NCBI RefSeq assembly: GCF_038900055.1
Contig: NZ_JBBMQM010000001.1
Location: 3,286,001-3,350,000 of the forward strand
DNA length: 64,000 nucleotides
From: Henriciella sp. AS95
GTDB lineage: Bacteria > Pseudomonadota > Alphaproteobacteria > Caulobacterales > Hyphomonadaceae
Direction: 5' to 3'
Below, piece by piece: positions 27,134-34,788 of this stretch (position 1 is its first letter; each line of letters opens with the position of its first letter). The position numbers and the translations under genes were made by a program. Below the pieces are notes generated by a model. It was not told the origin of the DNA, searched no databases, and was given only the letters and a program-made list of their open reading frames with translations.

Positions 27134-27205
27134 CGCTGATAGAGCATTTTGCGTTCAGACCCTGCCACTGATTTCAGGTGGCACCCTGTAGCGGAAAAAG
27201 GCTTC

Positions 27206-27886
27206 ATGTCAGCGACTAAGTCCAACATGCCCGGAGGCACGCGGCTCGCCTTGCTCGCAGCGCTGGCGATCACCGCGTGCCTCTTCGCATGGCGGTCCAA
27301 CAGCTTCCTGACCGATCATCGCCTTGATCGCAGCGAACTGACCCCGGCCCAGGCCGAACTCACCAATCTGCTCGAACCGGTTCTCGGCCGCGGCGACGTG
27401 CGCGTCGCCATCCATCAGGCCGCTGATGGCGGACAGAGCTTCCTGATCCTGGTCAATCGACCCAAGGAAGCCTTTGCCATCGATCCGCAGAAATATGATC
27501 AGGTCTCGATGATCCTGGACGCCGCCGCCGGCTATGATGCCAGCGTCGACAGACTGCAGATCCAGCCGATTGTATTTGCGTCGGGCCTGTCTGGCGGATT
27601 TTCAGCGGGTCAGCTCATCGAACTTGGCGGATTGCTCGTTATAGGCGGGTTGCTGGCCTTCCTTCTATTGACCAACAGGCAGGAGCAGCCGGTTGCCGCG
27701 CCCGCTTCACCGCGCGTCGACCTGCCCGCAAATGATACGCCTCGCCTACACGCAAAGCAGGTTCCAGACCTTCCGGCCAACAATGACAGCGCCGCCGAAG
27801 CCCGCCGGATTGCACGTGAGAATCCGCAGGAAACGGCAAAAATCATTAGAAGCTGGATCAATTCCAGCGAGGATGGAGGCTCATGA
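27206..27886 (+). CDS. fliF: Strongly shortened FliF-like MS-ring protein
   Basis: 226 aa against about 530-560 in ordinary FliF. It has one N-terminal membrane helix (about 13-29) and a single small periplasmic domain. That domain matches only the core of the third ring-building motif: LTNLLEPVLGRGDVRVAIH, then DQVSMILDAAAGYDASVDRLQIQPIVFA. A second helix (about 137-155) and a cytoplasmic tail follow, ending RRIARENPQETAKIIRSWI, the FliG-binding FliF C-terminus. The first two ring domains and the beta-collar are absent. There is no room upstream for the missing part: sciP ends 133 bp away. The frame opens at a TTG at 27149; the ATG at 27206 is better. It overlaps fliG by 4 bp. Confidence 0.8.
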   Translation: MSATKSNMPGGTRLALLAALAITACLFAWRSNSFLTDHRLDRSELTPAQAELTNLLEPVLGRGDVRVAIHQAADGGQSFLILVNRPKEAFAIDPQKYDQVSMILDAAAGYDASVDRLQIQPIVFASGLSGGFSAGQLIELGGLLVIGGLLAFLLLTNRQEQPVAAPASPRVDLPANDTPRLHAKQVPDLPANNDSAAEARRIARENPQETAKIIRSWINSSEDGGS

Positions 27887-28827
27887 GCCTGCCAGCACTA
27901 ATTTCTGACCACCGCTCTGCTTACGGACGCGGCGTCGCCCGCGCCGCCCGATTGATGAATGCGCTTGGGCCTGCCGCCGCAGGTGTCTGGGCAGAATTGT
28001 CGCCTGAGGAAGCCGACCAGCTCAGCGTCGCCATGAATACGCCTGCACCCTATCGAACCGACACCGGTGAGGCCGACGATGCGGCTGACTTTGTCCGCAG
28101 CTACATGGCCCATCCAGTCCAGGCGGAGTCGTCACCAGCCAATTCCGTCTGGTCCCGTCTCAGCCAGCTCGCCCCTGAGCATATCGCCCGCAGCTTTGAG
28201 CAGGAAAACCCGCAGGTCATCGCCGTAATCCTGTCCCGTCTCGCGCCTGACGCGGCCGCAAACACTGTGCGCGCCCTTCCACGCGAAACGGCGACCGCTG
28301 CCCTTCAACGCCTGCTCCACCTCGGCCGAATCCGCAAAGAAGCCATGCAGGTGATCGAGCTTGCGGTCGGCGACCTCATTGCCTCTGGCTCCGGCACTTC
28401 CAGCAATGACGGTCATGAAGCCGTCGCACGTATATTCGACGAACTGGATGGCCGCGGCGAAAGCGGTCTCCTGGCCTCTCTCGACCAGAACGAGCCTGGC
28501 AGCGGACAGCGTATCCGCGCCCTGATGTTTACCTTTAACGACCTGGCAGGTCTCACTCCGGCCGCCATCCAGACCATTCTGTCCTCTGTTGATCGCTCTG
28601 TTCTGGCGATTGCGCTGAAGGGCGCTCGGGCGCCCGTTCGAGATGCGTTTCTGCGCAATATGACCAAGCGTGCAGGCGATCTTCTCCTGACTGAAATAGA
28701 CGCCATGGGCCCGGTCCGCCGCGCCGAAATTGAAGACGCACGCCAGGATATCACACGGCTCGCCCGGACCCTCGCCAAGCGCGGAGACATTCTCTCTGCC
28801 AACGACCAGGATGAGCTTGTCGAATGA
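27883..28827 (+). CDS. fliG: Flagellar switch protein FliG
   Basis: 314 aa. A divergent N-domain (ARAARLMNALGPAAAGVWAELSPEEADQL) is followed by a middle domain (SFEQENPQVIAVILSRLAPDAAANTVRALP) and a clear C-domain (RIRALMFTFNDLAGLTPAAI, ALKGARAPVRDAFLRNMTKRAGDLLL, DAMGPVRRAEIEDARQDI). Of the E. coli torque residues, K264, R281 and R297 are conserved and D289 is Glu; D288 is Thr. So the motor interface looks largely intact. In the flagellum FliG links the MS ring to the C-ring and meets the stator. It overlaps both neighbours by 4 bp and is in the same operon as the short fliF. Confidence 0.93.
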   Translation: MSLPALISDHRSAYGRGVARAARLMNALGPAAAGVWAELSPEEADQLSVAMNTPAPYRTDTGEADDAADFVRSYMAHPVQAESSPANSVWSRLSQLAPEHIARSFEQENPQVIAVILSRLAPDAAANTVRALPRETATAALQRLLHLGRIRKEAMQVIELAVGDLIASGSGTSSNDGHEAVARIFDELDGRGESGLLASLDQNEPGSGQRIRALMFTFNDLAGLTPAAIQTILSSVDRSVLAIALKGARAPVRDAFLRNMTKRAGDLLLTEIDAMGPVRRAEIEDARQDITRLARTLAKRGDILSANDQDELVE

Positions 28828-29183
28828 GCCAATCAAAGCGCACCACCGTCACGCCCTTCGGCTTTCGCAGCGATTTCTCCGCGCCGGAAGACGCCCAGCA
28901 GGAGACCCGCATCTCCATCAGCGTCGCCGAGCTAGCCGCCCTCCTGGAAGACACACGTCAAAGCACGGCGGCCCTCATCCGCAATGAGCAGGTCGAACAG
29001 CAGGCCGAAGCGATCCGCAGCACGACTCAACAGCTAAAAGCAGCGCTGGCGCAGATTATAGACCTCGCCGAAACACTTGAAAGAATTGATCTTTCTGAAG
29101 CCGACCGCCAAGACATCAACACGCAGGTCAGCCGGATCGCATCAGAAATGATTGACGGCCAGGGCAATCTTTTCCAATCCTGA
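28824..29183 (+). CDS. Short FlbE/FliH-like protein
   Basis: 119 aa. The N-terminal piece has TTVTPFGFRSDF, then a helical, coiled-coil-prone body rich in Glu/Gln/Ala (about 32-115). It occupies the place of flbE (fliH) between fliG and fliN in Caulobacter, but is much shorter than a normal FliH/FlbE of about 200 residues and lacks a recognisable C-terminal FliI-binding part. The identity rests mainly on gene order and helical character. It overlaps fliG by 4 bp. Confidence 0.6.
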   Translation: MSQSKRTTVTPFGFRSDFSAPEDAQQETRISISVAELAALLEDTRQSTAALIRNEQVEQQAEAIRSTTQQLKAALAQIIDLAETLERIDLSEADRQDINTQVSRIASEMIDGQGNLFQS

Positions 29184-29273
29184 GGCATAGATTTTCCGGG
29201 CAGGACGATAATGTTCATTTCCCGGAAACCATTCAGCGCGAGGCTTGTGATTCGCTGCTACGGAGACCCGGAC

Positions 29274-29534
29274 ATGACGAATAACCGCGCACTCGAATCC
29301 AGCCTGATGGATGTGCCAGTCCGCGTGGATGTCGTCCTGGGCGAGGCCCGCATGCCGATCGAAACGCTGCTCAATCTCGGCCCGAGCGAAATCGTGGCGC
29401 TCGAAAAGAAAACCAATGAGCCTGTCGATATCTATGTCTCGGACCGGCTCATGGCACGTGGCCGCCTGGTCGTCTCAAACGGCGAGCTCGGTGTTAAGCT
29501 TTCCGAGATCGTGGACGAAAAGCACGCGGCCTGA
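29274..29534 (+). CDS. fliN: Flagellar switch protein FliN
   Basis: 86 aa from the ATG at 29274 (GGAG 8 nt upstream); the frame opens earlier at 29211. It is a single SpoA domain: MDVPVRVDVVLGEARMPIETLLNLGPSEIV, then EPVDIYVSDRLMARGRLVVSNGELGVKLSEIV. This is standard FliN, the C-ring component that, with FliM, binds CheY-P and the export ATPase. No fliM is next to it. It stands 90 bp after the FlbE-like gene. Confidence 0.94.
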   Translation: MTNNRALESSLMDVPVRVDVVLGEARMPIETLLNLGPSEIVALEKKTNEPVDIYVSDRLMARGRLVVSNGELGVKLSEIVDEKHAA

Positions 29535-29601
29535 TAGGCTTTTGAAATTGCCGGATGCTCGATAGCTGCAGGCTATCCACAGTTCTTTCGCATAGATTTC
29601 C

Positions 29602-29656
29602 GACTCCCTAACAAATCAACAGATTTCGTTAACCTTTCCGCGCCAAGGTGTGATTC
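29602..29656. promoter_or_regulatory. flhF upstream region with two GANTC sites and a TTAACC half-site
   Basis: GACTC (29602-29606) and GATTC (29652-29656) are CcrM-type sites, and between them GTTAACC (29629-29635) is a CtrA-type half-site without a clear second half. The 143-bp gap before flhF probably carries its own cell-cycle-regulated promoter. This is inference from pattern only. Confidence 0.35.
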
Positions 29657-29677
29657 CAGAAGTGGAGTTTATTGCCC

Positions 29678-30685
29678 ATGCGCATGAAAATGTTCGCAGC
29701 TGAGAGTTTCGAAGCCGCCAAGGCGGCGATCTTTGCCGAAATGGGCGAAGATGCGATTATCCTGTCTGAGCGTGAAGTACCTGGTGGCGTGGAAGTTCGC
29801 GCCGCGACCGACAAACTTGGCGGCGGCATGGTCCCGAGTGAGCCACGCTTCCTGACACGGATGCACGCCAATAACGGTCATGGCCGCGCGAACGAGAACC
29901 CGCTTCGCAACCGGGTCCGCGACGCCCTCCTCTGGCATGGCGCTCCACAAAGATTTGCAGACCGCGTTGCTGACGCCGGCGCACCGTTGAGTGCCAAGTC
30001 TAAAGACCCGTCCGAAATCATGGCATCGGGCCTCGACGCCCTTATTACCTGTGATCCGATACCGGCAATGCCGACGCGCGACATCCTGCTGGTCGGTCCG
30101 CCCGGACATGGCCGCACGGCAACCGCAGCGAAAATGACCCGCCGCGCCGCCGTCACGAATACCGAAATCCTTCCCGTGGCCGCCGACCTCGATGCGACAG
30201 CTGGCGGTGCCCAACTGGCCGCTTATCTCGAACTCGAGCAGCGCCAGATCCGTTCGGCCAGCACGCCGGACACTCTTTTCGAACTGCTTCGCGGCGCCCG
30301 CAAGGACGGCTATCGCTGCGTTATCGACCTGCCGGCGATTGTCCCCTTCGATGAAGAAGACATGGCCAGCCTTAAAGATCTGATCGCCGTTATCGACGCC
30401 GAACCGGTTCTCGTCATCTCGGCAGAAGGCCACCCCGACGACCAGGCAGAAGCTGCGCGTGCCTTCGCCGATGTTGGTGTGCGCCGCGCAATCGTTACCA
30501 AGCTGGATGTGACCCGCAGACGCGGCGGCATTGTTGCAGCGCTATCGAACGCTGGCATCGCCTTCTCACATCTTGCCGTGACCCCGTTTATTGGCGGCGG
30601 GCTCGTCCCGGCTGCCCCAGCACGGCTATCGAAAATACTGCTGGAAGAAGCTCCGGCAGACATCGCTTTGAGAGGAGCTGCTTGA
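29678..30685 (+). CDS. flhF: FlhF-like SRP-type GTPase with degenerate GTP-binding motifs
   Basis: 335 aa. The N-terminus MKMFAAESFEAAKAAIFAEM, then GEDAIILSEREVPGGVEV, is the FlhF B-domain. The G domain is recognisable but altered: the P-loop reads GPPGHGRTATAAKM with Arg146 in place of the Walker A lysine, the DTAGR motif reads IDLPAI, and the G2 region ADLDATAGG lacks the conserved Arg. G4 (TKLD, 274-277) is kept. FlhF normally sets polar flagellum position through GTP-dependent dimerisation. This copy may bind GTP weakly or act as a scaffold. flhG follows 1 bp later. The first frame codon is a TTG at 29672; the ATG at 29678 is used. Confidence 0.87.
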   Translation: MRMKMFAAESFEAAKAAIFAEMGEDAIILSEREVPGGVEVRAATDKLGGGMVPSEPRFLTRMHANNGHGRANENPLRNRVRDALLWHGAPQRFADRVADAGAPLSAKSKDPSEIMASGLDALITCDPIPAMPTRDILLVGPPGHGRTATAAKMTRRAAVTNTEILPVAADLDATAGGAQLAAYLELEQRQIRSASTPDTLFELLRGARKDGYRCVIDLPAIVPFDEEDMASLKDLIAVIDAEPVLVISAEGHPDDQAEAARAFADVGVRRAIVTKLDVTRRRGGIVAALSNAGIAFSHLAVTPFIGGGLVPAAPARLSKILLEEAPADIALRGAA

Positions 30686-30686
30686 T

Positions 30687-31538
30687 ATGAGCTTCATGCT
30701 TCCAAAATCCATGGACAGGCCATCGGATACGCCAGGCAAACGCACGCCTGCGCGTGTCCAGCCCGGTTCCATAATCGCCGTCGCGTCCGGAAAGGGTGGC
30801 GTCGGCAAGACATTCATGTCCATCACGCTTGCCAGCGCCATGGCGCAGGCCGGCCAACGGACCCTGCTCGTCGATGGTGACCTTGGTCTCGCAAACGTCG
30901 ACGTCCAGCTCGGTATCGCACCCGAGACGGACCTCGCAGCCGTCGTCGCAGGCTGGATCGAGCTTGAAGACGCTGTCATCAATGTCGATGGCGGCGCTGG
31001 CCAGGGCGGATTTGACGTTCTTCCGGGCCGCTCTGGTTCCGGCACACTGGCAGAGCTCGACACCGACGAGGTGTCACGCCTGACAGCAGGCATCTCGGCC
31101 CTCTCTCTCCAGTACGACAAGATCATTCTCGACCTCGGCGCTGGCATCGAAGCCAACTGCATGCGTCTCGCCCGTTCGGCCGATCGCGCCTTAATGGTTA
31201 TTACTGACGATCCGGCCTCGATGACGGACGGCTACGCCTTCATCAAGGTCCTTCGCGGTTATGCGCCGGATGTCGAGCAGAGTATCATTATCAACCAGGC
31301 GACAACACGCGCCATGGGCCAGCAGACTTACGAGGCTATTGCCCGCGCGTCGAAACAGTTTCTCGGTTTCCGCCCGGCACTTGCCGGGATTGTCATGCGT
31401 GATGAGAAGGTCAGGGATGCGATGCGTGCGCAACGGACTCTGATATCCACAGATCCTTCAGCGCAGCCGGTCCAGGACGCGATCGCGATCGCTCAGACTC
31501 TTATTGGTAACAGCGGCGGGCAGAACCTTCACTGTTAA
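30687..31538 (+). CDS. flhG: FlhG/FleN MinD-like ATPase
   Basis: 283 aa. An intact deviant Walker A (VASGKGGVGKTFMSITLA, about 31-48), LLVDGDLGLANVDVQLG (switch I region) and KIILDLGAGIE (Walker B/switch II) identify the FlhG branch of MinD ATPases. Residues 1-28 form a short N-terminal extension. FlhG counts polar flagella, stimulates FlhF GTPase and chaperones C-ring assembly by handing FliM/FliN to FliG. It is translationally adjacent to flhF. Confidence 0.93.
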   Translation: MSFMLPKSMDRPSDTPGKRTPARVQPGSIIAVASGKGGVGKTFMSITLASAMAQAGQRTLLVDGDLGLANVDVQLGIAPETDLAAVVAGWIELEDAVINVDGGAGQGGFDVLPGRSGSGTLAELDTDEVSRLTAGISALSLQYDKIILDLGAGIEANCMRLARSADRALMVITDDPASMTDGYAFIKVLRGYAPDVEQSIIINQATTRAMGQQTYEAIARASKQFLGFRPALAGIVMRDEKVRDAMRAQRTLISTDPSAQPVQDAIAIAQTLIGNSGGQNLHC

Positions 31539-31574
31539 GACGTATGAACAAAGTTGGGCAATTTTCTGCCCGCG

Positions 31575-31649
31575 TTAAATTCTTGGTAATTAACGGTACG
31601 TAGATTCACATTGGTTAACAACGCGGCTACGGTTGTCGCTGACTGATTC
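31575..31649. promoter_or_regulatory. ctrA promoter region: CtrA-like boxes and two GANTC sites
   Basis: TTAA (31575-31578), seven bases, then GTAA (31586-31589) is a one-mismatch CtrA box; further TTAA sequences occur at 31590-31593 and inside GGTTAACA near 31613-31620. GATTC at 31603-31607 and at 31645-31649 are CcrM sites. In Caulobacter ctrA is autoregulated and its P1 promoter is sensitive to GANTC methylation; the same design is plausible here. Confidence 0.55.
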
Positions 31650-31661
31650 GGGAGCAAGGAA

Positions 31662-32387
31662 ATGAGAGTTCTTCTAATCGAAGACGACAACTCCGTCGCC
31701 CGCAGCATAGAACTGATGCTGAAGGCTGCAGGATTCAATATTTACACCACCGACCTCGGTGAGGAGGGCGTCGACCTCGGCAAAGTGTACGAGTACGATA
31801 TTATTATCCTCGACCTGTCTCTCCCTGATATCTCCGGCTACGAAGTGCTCAAGCAGCTCCGTATGAGCCGCGTAAATACTCCTGTTCTGATTCTTTCAGG
31901 CAATCCAGACATTGAAGCGAAAGTTAAAACGCTCGGTTACGGTGCAGACGATTACCTAACCAAGCCGTTTAACAAAGACGAGCTGATTGCCCGCATCACG
32001 GCAATCGTTCGCCGCTCCAAAGGTCACGCTGAAAGCGTCATCCGCACTGGCGAAATCCTGGTCAATCTCGATGCCAAGACCGTCGAAGTCGATGGCGACC
32101 GCGTCCACCTGACCGGCAAGGAATACCAGATGTTCGAGCTTCTTTCCCTCCGGAAGGGCACGACGCTGACCAAGGAAATGTTCCTCAACCACCTTTATGG
32201 CGGCATGGACGAACCTGAACTGAAGATCATCGACGTCTTCATCTGTAAGCTCCGCAAGAAGCTCGCAAAAGCGACCTCCACCGCCGATAATCCGGGCGGC
32301 GAGCACTATATCGAAACCGTCTGGGGCCGCGGCTATGTCCTGCGTGACCCGAAAAAATCGAAAGACGAGGCGCTGGCAGCGGCCTGA
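31662..32387 (+). CDS. ctrA: Cell-cycle master response regulator CtrA
   Basis: 241 aa. The receiver domain has the acidic pocket (IEDDN), phospho-acceptor Asp51 in [10 protein letters not shown], and KPFNKDEL. The OmpR-type winged helix contains [52 protein letters not shown] and [13 protein letters not shown], essentially the invariant CtrA DNA-binding domain. The C-terminus ends in two alanines, as needed for ClpXP turnover. It controls flagellar, pilus, division and DNA-methylation genes. A strong terminator follows. Here it lies directly downstream of flhG, with sciP on the other side of the cluster. Confidence 0.97.
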   Translation: MRVLLIEDDNSVARSIELMLKAAGFNIYTTDLGEEGVDLGKVYEYDIIILDLSLPDISGYEVLKQLRMSRVNTPVLILSGNPDIEAKVKTLGYGADDYLTKPFNKDELIARITAIVRRSKGHAESVIRTGEILVNLDAKTVEVDGDRVHLTGKEYQMFELLSLRKGTTLTKEMFLNHLYGGMDEPELKIIDVFICKLRKKLAKATSTADNPGGEHYIETVWGRGYVLRDPKKSKDEALAAA

Positions 32388-32412
32388 CGCTCTCTTTCAT
32401 CCGAACAGTCAG

Positions 32413-32446
32413 AAAACCCCGGCCAAATGGTCGGGGTTTTTGTTTG
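32413..32446. terminator. Rho-independent terminator after ctrA
   Basis: AAAACCCCGGCC (32413-32424), loop AAAT, GGTCGGGGTTTT (32429-32440), then further T (TGTTT). The 12-bp stem with A-run and T-run flanks works in both directions and lies between ctrA and the convergent DUF1353 gene. Confidence 0.93.
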
Positions 32447-32459
32447 AGTGAAAGCCAAC

Positions 32460-33242
32460 CTATGAACTAACTTCAGAAACGCCCACAATGCAGACTGTCA
32501 GCGCCCAAAGTTGCGCCCGAAGCTCCGGATCAGGGTCAGGTGCTGCAACAGGACTCTCCCGGAGCCATGCCAGCTGGTACGGAATAGGCTCCAAGCACTT
32601 ACCGAAGTAGCACTTATTGTAGAAACGAAGCTCTTCCCAATCGCCAAATGGCTTGCTTCCGAAGTTACGGACCGCCCAGTTGACGAACCAGGCATCGCGT
32701 TCTTCGACCTCGTAAAACTTCATGATCCCAAGAAGGGCTTGATCGGCTATCGCCCTTTGCTTTTTGTTACCTGCTTCGCCGACCGCATAAAGCCAGTCGT
32801 GAATGATTGAAGCAGATAGTGCCTTTTTAGTGCTCCTAGTCAGAGGTCGAGCGAAATCCGGCTTCGAATAAAGGTCGGTTACGAATCCGGCAGGCACTGA
32901 CACTGATAAAATTTTTCCCCTCGACGGACCTTCAGGGAGTAGAACGCGAAAGTTGTAGGTATCCAGCAAAGCTTGCGCGGCTCTACCATTTTGGTCGTAA
33001 TCGTCATAATCAATATGAGCAGTCTCGACGTAGTAATCGGCCCCTTGTGAAGACCTGTCGCAACGGTCAGGCTCCAACATCTCTTCTATGTCGGCAACGA
33101 TGCTGTAGGATGTGAGAAGGTTTGGCAGGGAGTTTAGAGATTTTGATCCCAAGCCCACAGATTCCGGCAAAGAACTACAGCTCGTGCAACTAATCGCAAC
33201 GAGAACTGACCACTTACGAGCTTGTTCACAAATCCCCAACAT
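32460..33242 (-). CDS. DUF1353-containing putative lipoprotein
   Basis: 260 aa. A hydrophobic N-terminus (SVLVAISCTSCSSLPE) looks like a lipoprotein signal with Cys around residue 19 or 22. The middle matches DUF1353: VPAGFVTDLYSKP, then ALSASIIHDWLYAVGEAG and RAIADQALLGIMKFYEVEERDAW with VRNFG. DUF1353 is a small domain of unknown role found in phages and bacteria. The gene is visibly more A/T-rich than its neighbours and has no partner, sitting between ctrA and mscS, so it may have been acquired. Confidence 0.75.
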   Translation of the reverse strand: MLGICEQARKWSVLVAISCTSCSSLPESVGLGSKSLNSLPNLLTSYSIVADIEEMLEPDRCDRSSQGADYYVETAHIDYDDYDQNGRAAQALLDTYNFRVLLPEGPSRGKILSVSVPAGFVTDLYSKPDFARPLTRSTKKALSASIIHDWLYAVGEAGNKKQRAIADQALLGIMKFYEVEERDAWFVNWAVRNFGSKPFGDWEELRFYNKCYFGKCLEPIPYQLAWLRESPVAAPDPDPELRAQLWALTVCIVGVSEVSS

Positions 33243-33316
33243 GCGGTCGAGAATAAATATATCCTCTAAGATTGTCTACGCACAACCAAAAGATGTTAAC
33301 GAGTGACAATGAAGGC

Positions 33317-34714
33317 CTAGCCCTCGCCTTTGCCGCCGCCACCTTCGGCTTCGCCCTTGTCGCCGCCCTCGCCTTCCACGCCTCTTCCCGCAGCGCGCGG
33401 CCCTTTGGACGACTTTGACGACTGACGCTTCGACGCGGCCACGCTCTCGCTTTCCTGCGTGTCTGGCACGTCATCATCGTCGCCGCCTTCTGCCTCACCA
33501 GAAGACGCATCGGCCGCCTCATCATCCTCGTCAGACGGCGGGGTGAACGCCTCAGGCGCAAACCCATCCGGCATTTTCTCGAAATAGAGAGACCGGCTCG
33601 GGAAGGCAAAGCTCGCCCCCTCGTCTTCAACGATCTTCTTGATGTGGAAGGCCAGCTGTTCCTTGATGGCCAGCCACTCGCCCCAGACCGTGGTCTTGGT
33701 AAAGCAATAGACCATGATGTTGACCGAGCTGTCGGAGAACTCGTCGACATGGACGAAGGTCGAGACGTCCGCAGCCGGCGCGAAATCGTCACTGTCGGCG
33801 ATATAGCTCTCAATCGCGCCGCGAATGGCCGCAAGCTGGTCATCGGTCGTGCGATATTCCAGCCCGATCTTCCAGTAGATCCGGCGATGCGTCATGCGCG
33901 AGAAGTTGGTCAGCGGATTATCCGCGAGCTTCGAGTTCGGCACATAGACAGGTGCCTTGTCAAAGCGGCGCACGGTCGTCGAGCGGAAGCCCACATCCTC
34001 AACCGTGCCCTCGACGACACCGTCCACGAACACCCAGTCCCCTTTGGAGAGGCGGCGTTCGCCGATGATTGTCATCCCGCCAATAAGGTTCTTGAACAGG
34101 TCCTGCGCGCCCAGCGCGACAGCGACGGACAGGAGCGACAGCGAGGCAAGGAATGGCAGCACAGGCACGCCCCACACGTCCAGGACCGCCGCACCGCCCA
34201 CAAAGACGACAATCGCTTTCAGAATACGGCTTATCCAGCCCAGGAACGTCTCGCCGAATATGCGGCGCATGCCTCTGATGAGGAGAAGCAGCGGCGTGAT
34301 CATCCGGAAGATCGCCCAGAAGATGGCGCCGATGACGATCGATTTGGTGACAGCGATGAAGAAGTCGTCGACTTCGCCTTCCGCCCCCATCGCCTGAGCG
34401 GCAAAGAAGATGCCTGCTGAAATCGGCAGCAGCGTCAGAGGCGGCTTGATCGCCTTGACCAGATTGTCATCGAATTTGGTTTGGGTTTTGCCAGCGAGCT
34501 TGCCAATTGTTCCCGCAATAATATGCGCGACCAGGCCGCGCACAAGATAGGCCACGAGCAATATGACAATGGCGAGGACACCCCGGCCGATCGGTTGGCC
34601 CAGGAAACCGGTGTTGAGGACCTCGTCGACCTGGGTCCAGTAATCCATGAGCGTGGAAATAATACCGAGATCCTCGGTATTTACGCTCTCGCCCTCTTGT
34701 GCGCCAAAGATCAT
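33317..34714 (-). CDS. MscS-family mechanosensitive channel
   Basis: 465 aa. Several membrane helices (from about residue 44) lead to the pore-lining helix and beta domain: LASLSLLSVAVALGAQDLFKNLIGGMTIIGERRLSKGDWVFVDGVVEGTVEDVGFRSTTVRRFD, the MscS signature region. The alpha/beta vestibule ends near residue 390. A low-complexity tail of about 70 residues, acidic then Gly/Lys/Glu-rich, follows and is not part of the family. It opens under hypo-osmotic membrane tension. It is read toward ctrA, after dnaK, but a terminator lies between it and dnaK. Confidence 0.9.
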   Translation of the reverse strand: MIFGAQEGESVNTEDLGIISTLMDYWTQVDEVLNTGFLGQPIGRGVLAIVILLVAYLVRGLVAHIIAGTIGKLAGKTQTKFDDNLVKAIKPPLTLLPISAGIFFAAQAMGAEGEVDDFFIAVTKSIVIGAIFWAIFRMITPLLLLIRGMRRIFGETFLGWISRILKAIVVFVGGAAVLDVWGVPVLPFLASLSLLSVAVALGAQDLFKNLIGGMTIIGERRLSKGDWVFVDGVVEGTVEDVGFRSTTVRRFDKAPVYVPNSKLADNPLTNFSRMTHRRIYWKIGLEYRTTDDQLAAIRGAIESYIADSDDFAPAADVSTFVHVDEFSDSSVNIMVYCFTKTTVWGEWLAIKEQLAFHIKKIVEDEGASFAFPSRSLYFEKMPDGFAPEAFTPPSDEDDEAADASSGEAEGGDDDDVPDTQESESVAASKRQSSKSSKGPRAAGRGVEGEGGDKGEAEGGGGKGEG

Positions 34715-34735
34715 ACGGTTCGGACCCTTATAGTA

Positions 34736-34761
34736 AAACGCCCCGCAGAATCTGCGGGGCG
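34736..34761 (-). terminator. Rho-independent terminator after dnaK
   Basis: On the minus strand GCCCCGCAG, loop ATT, CTGCGGGGC (34761-34741) is a perfect 9-bp GC stem followed by GTTTTAC (34740-34735). It lies 28 bp after the dnaK stop and separates dnaK from mscS. Confidence 0.9.
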
Positions 34762-34788
34762 CCTGATTTTACATTACGCTACGAAGCT

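Noticed and set aside
27073-27206. A frameshifted or split full-length fliF, the short gene being only the second part
   Set aside because: Only 133 bp separate sciP from the short gene, and the short protein has its own first membrane helix, so no missing upstream half fits here.
28500-28780. Loss of torque-generating residues in FliG, meaning a dead motor protein
   Set aside because: Aligned by motif, the equivalents of K264, R281 and R297 are present and D289 is Glu; only D288 differs. The motor face is mostly intact.
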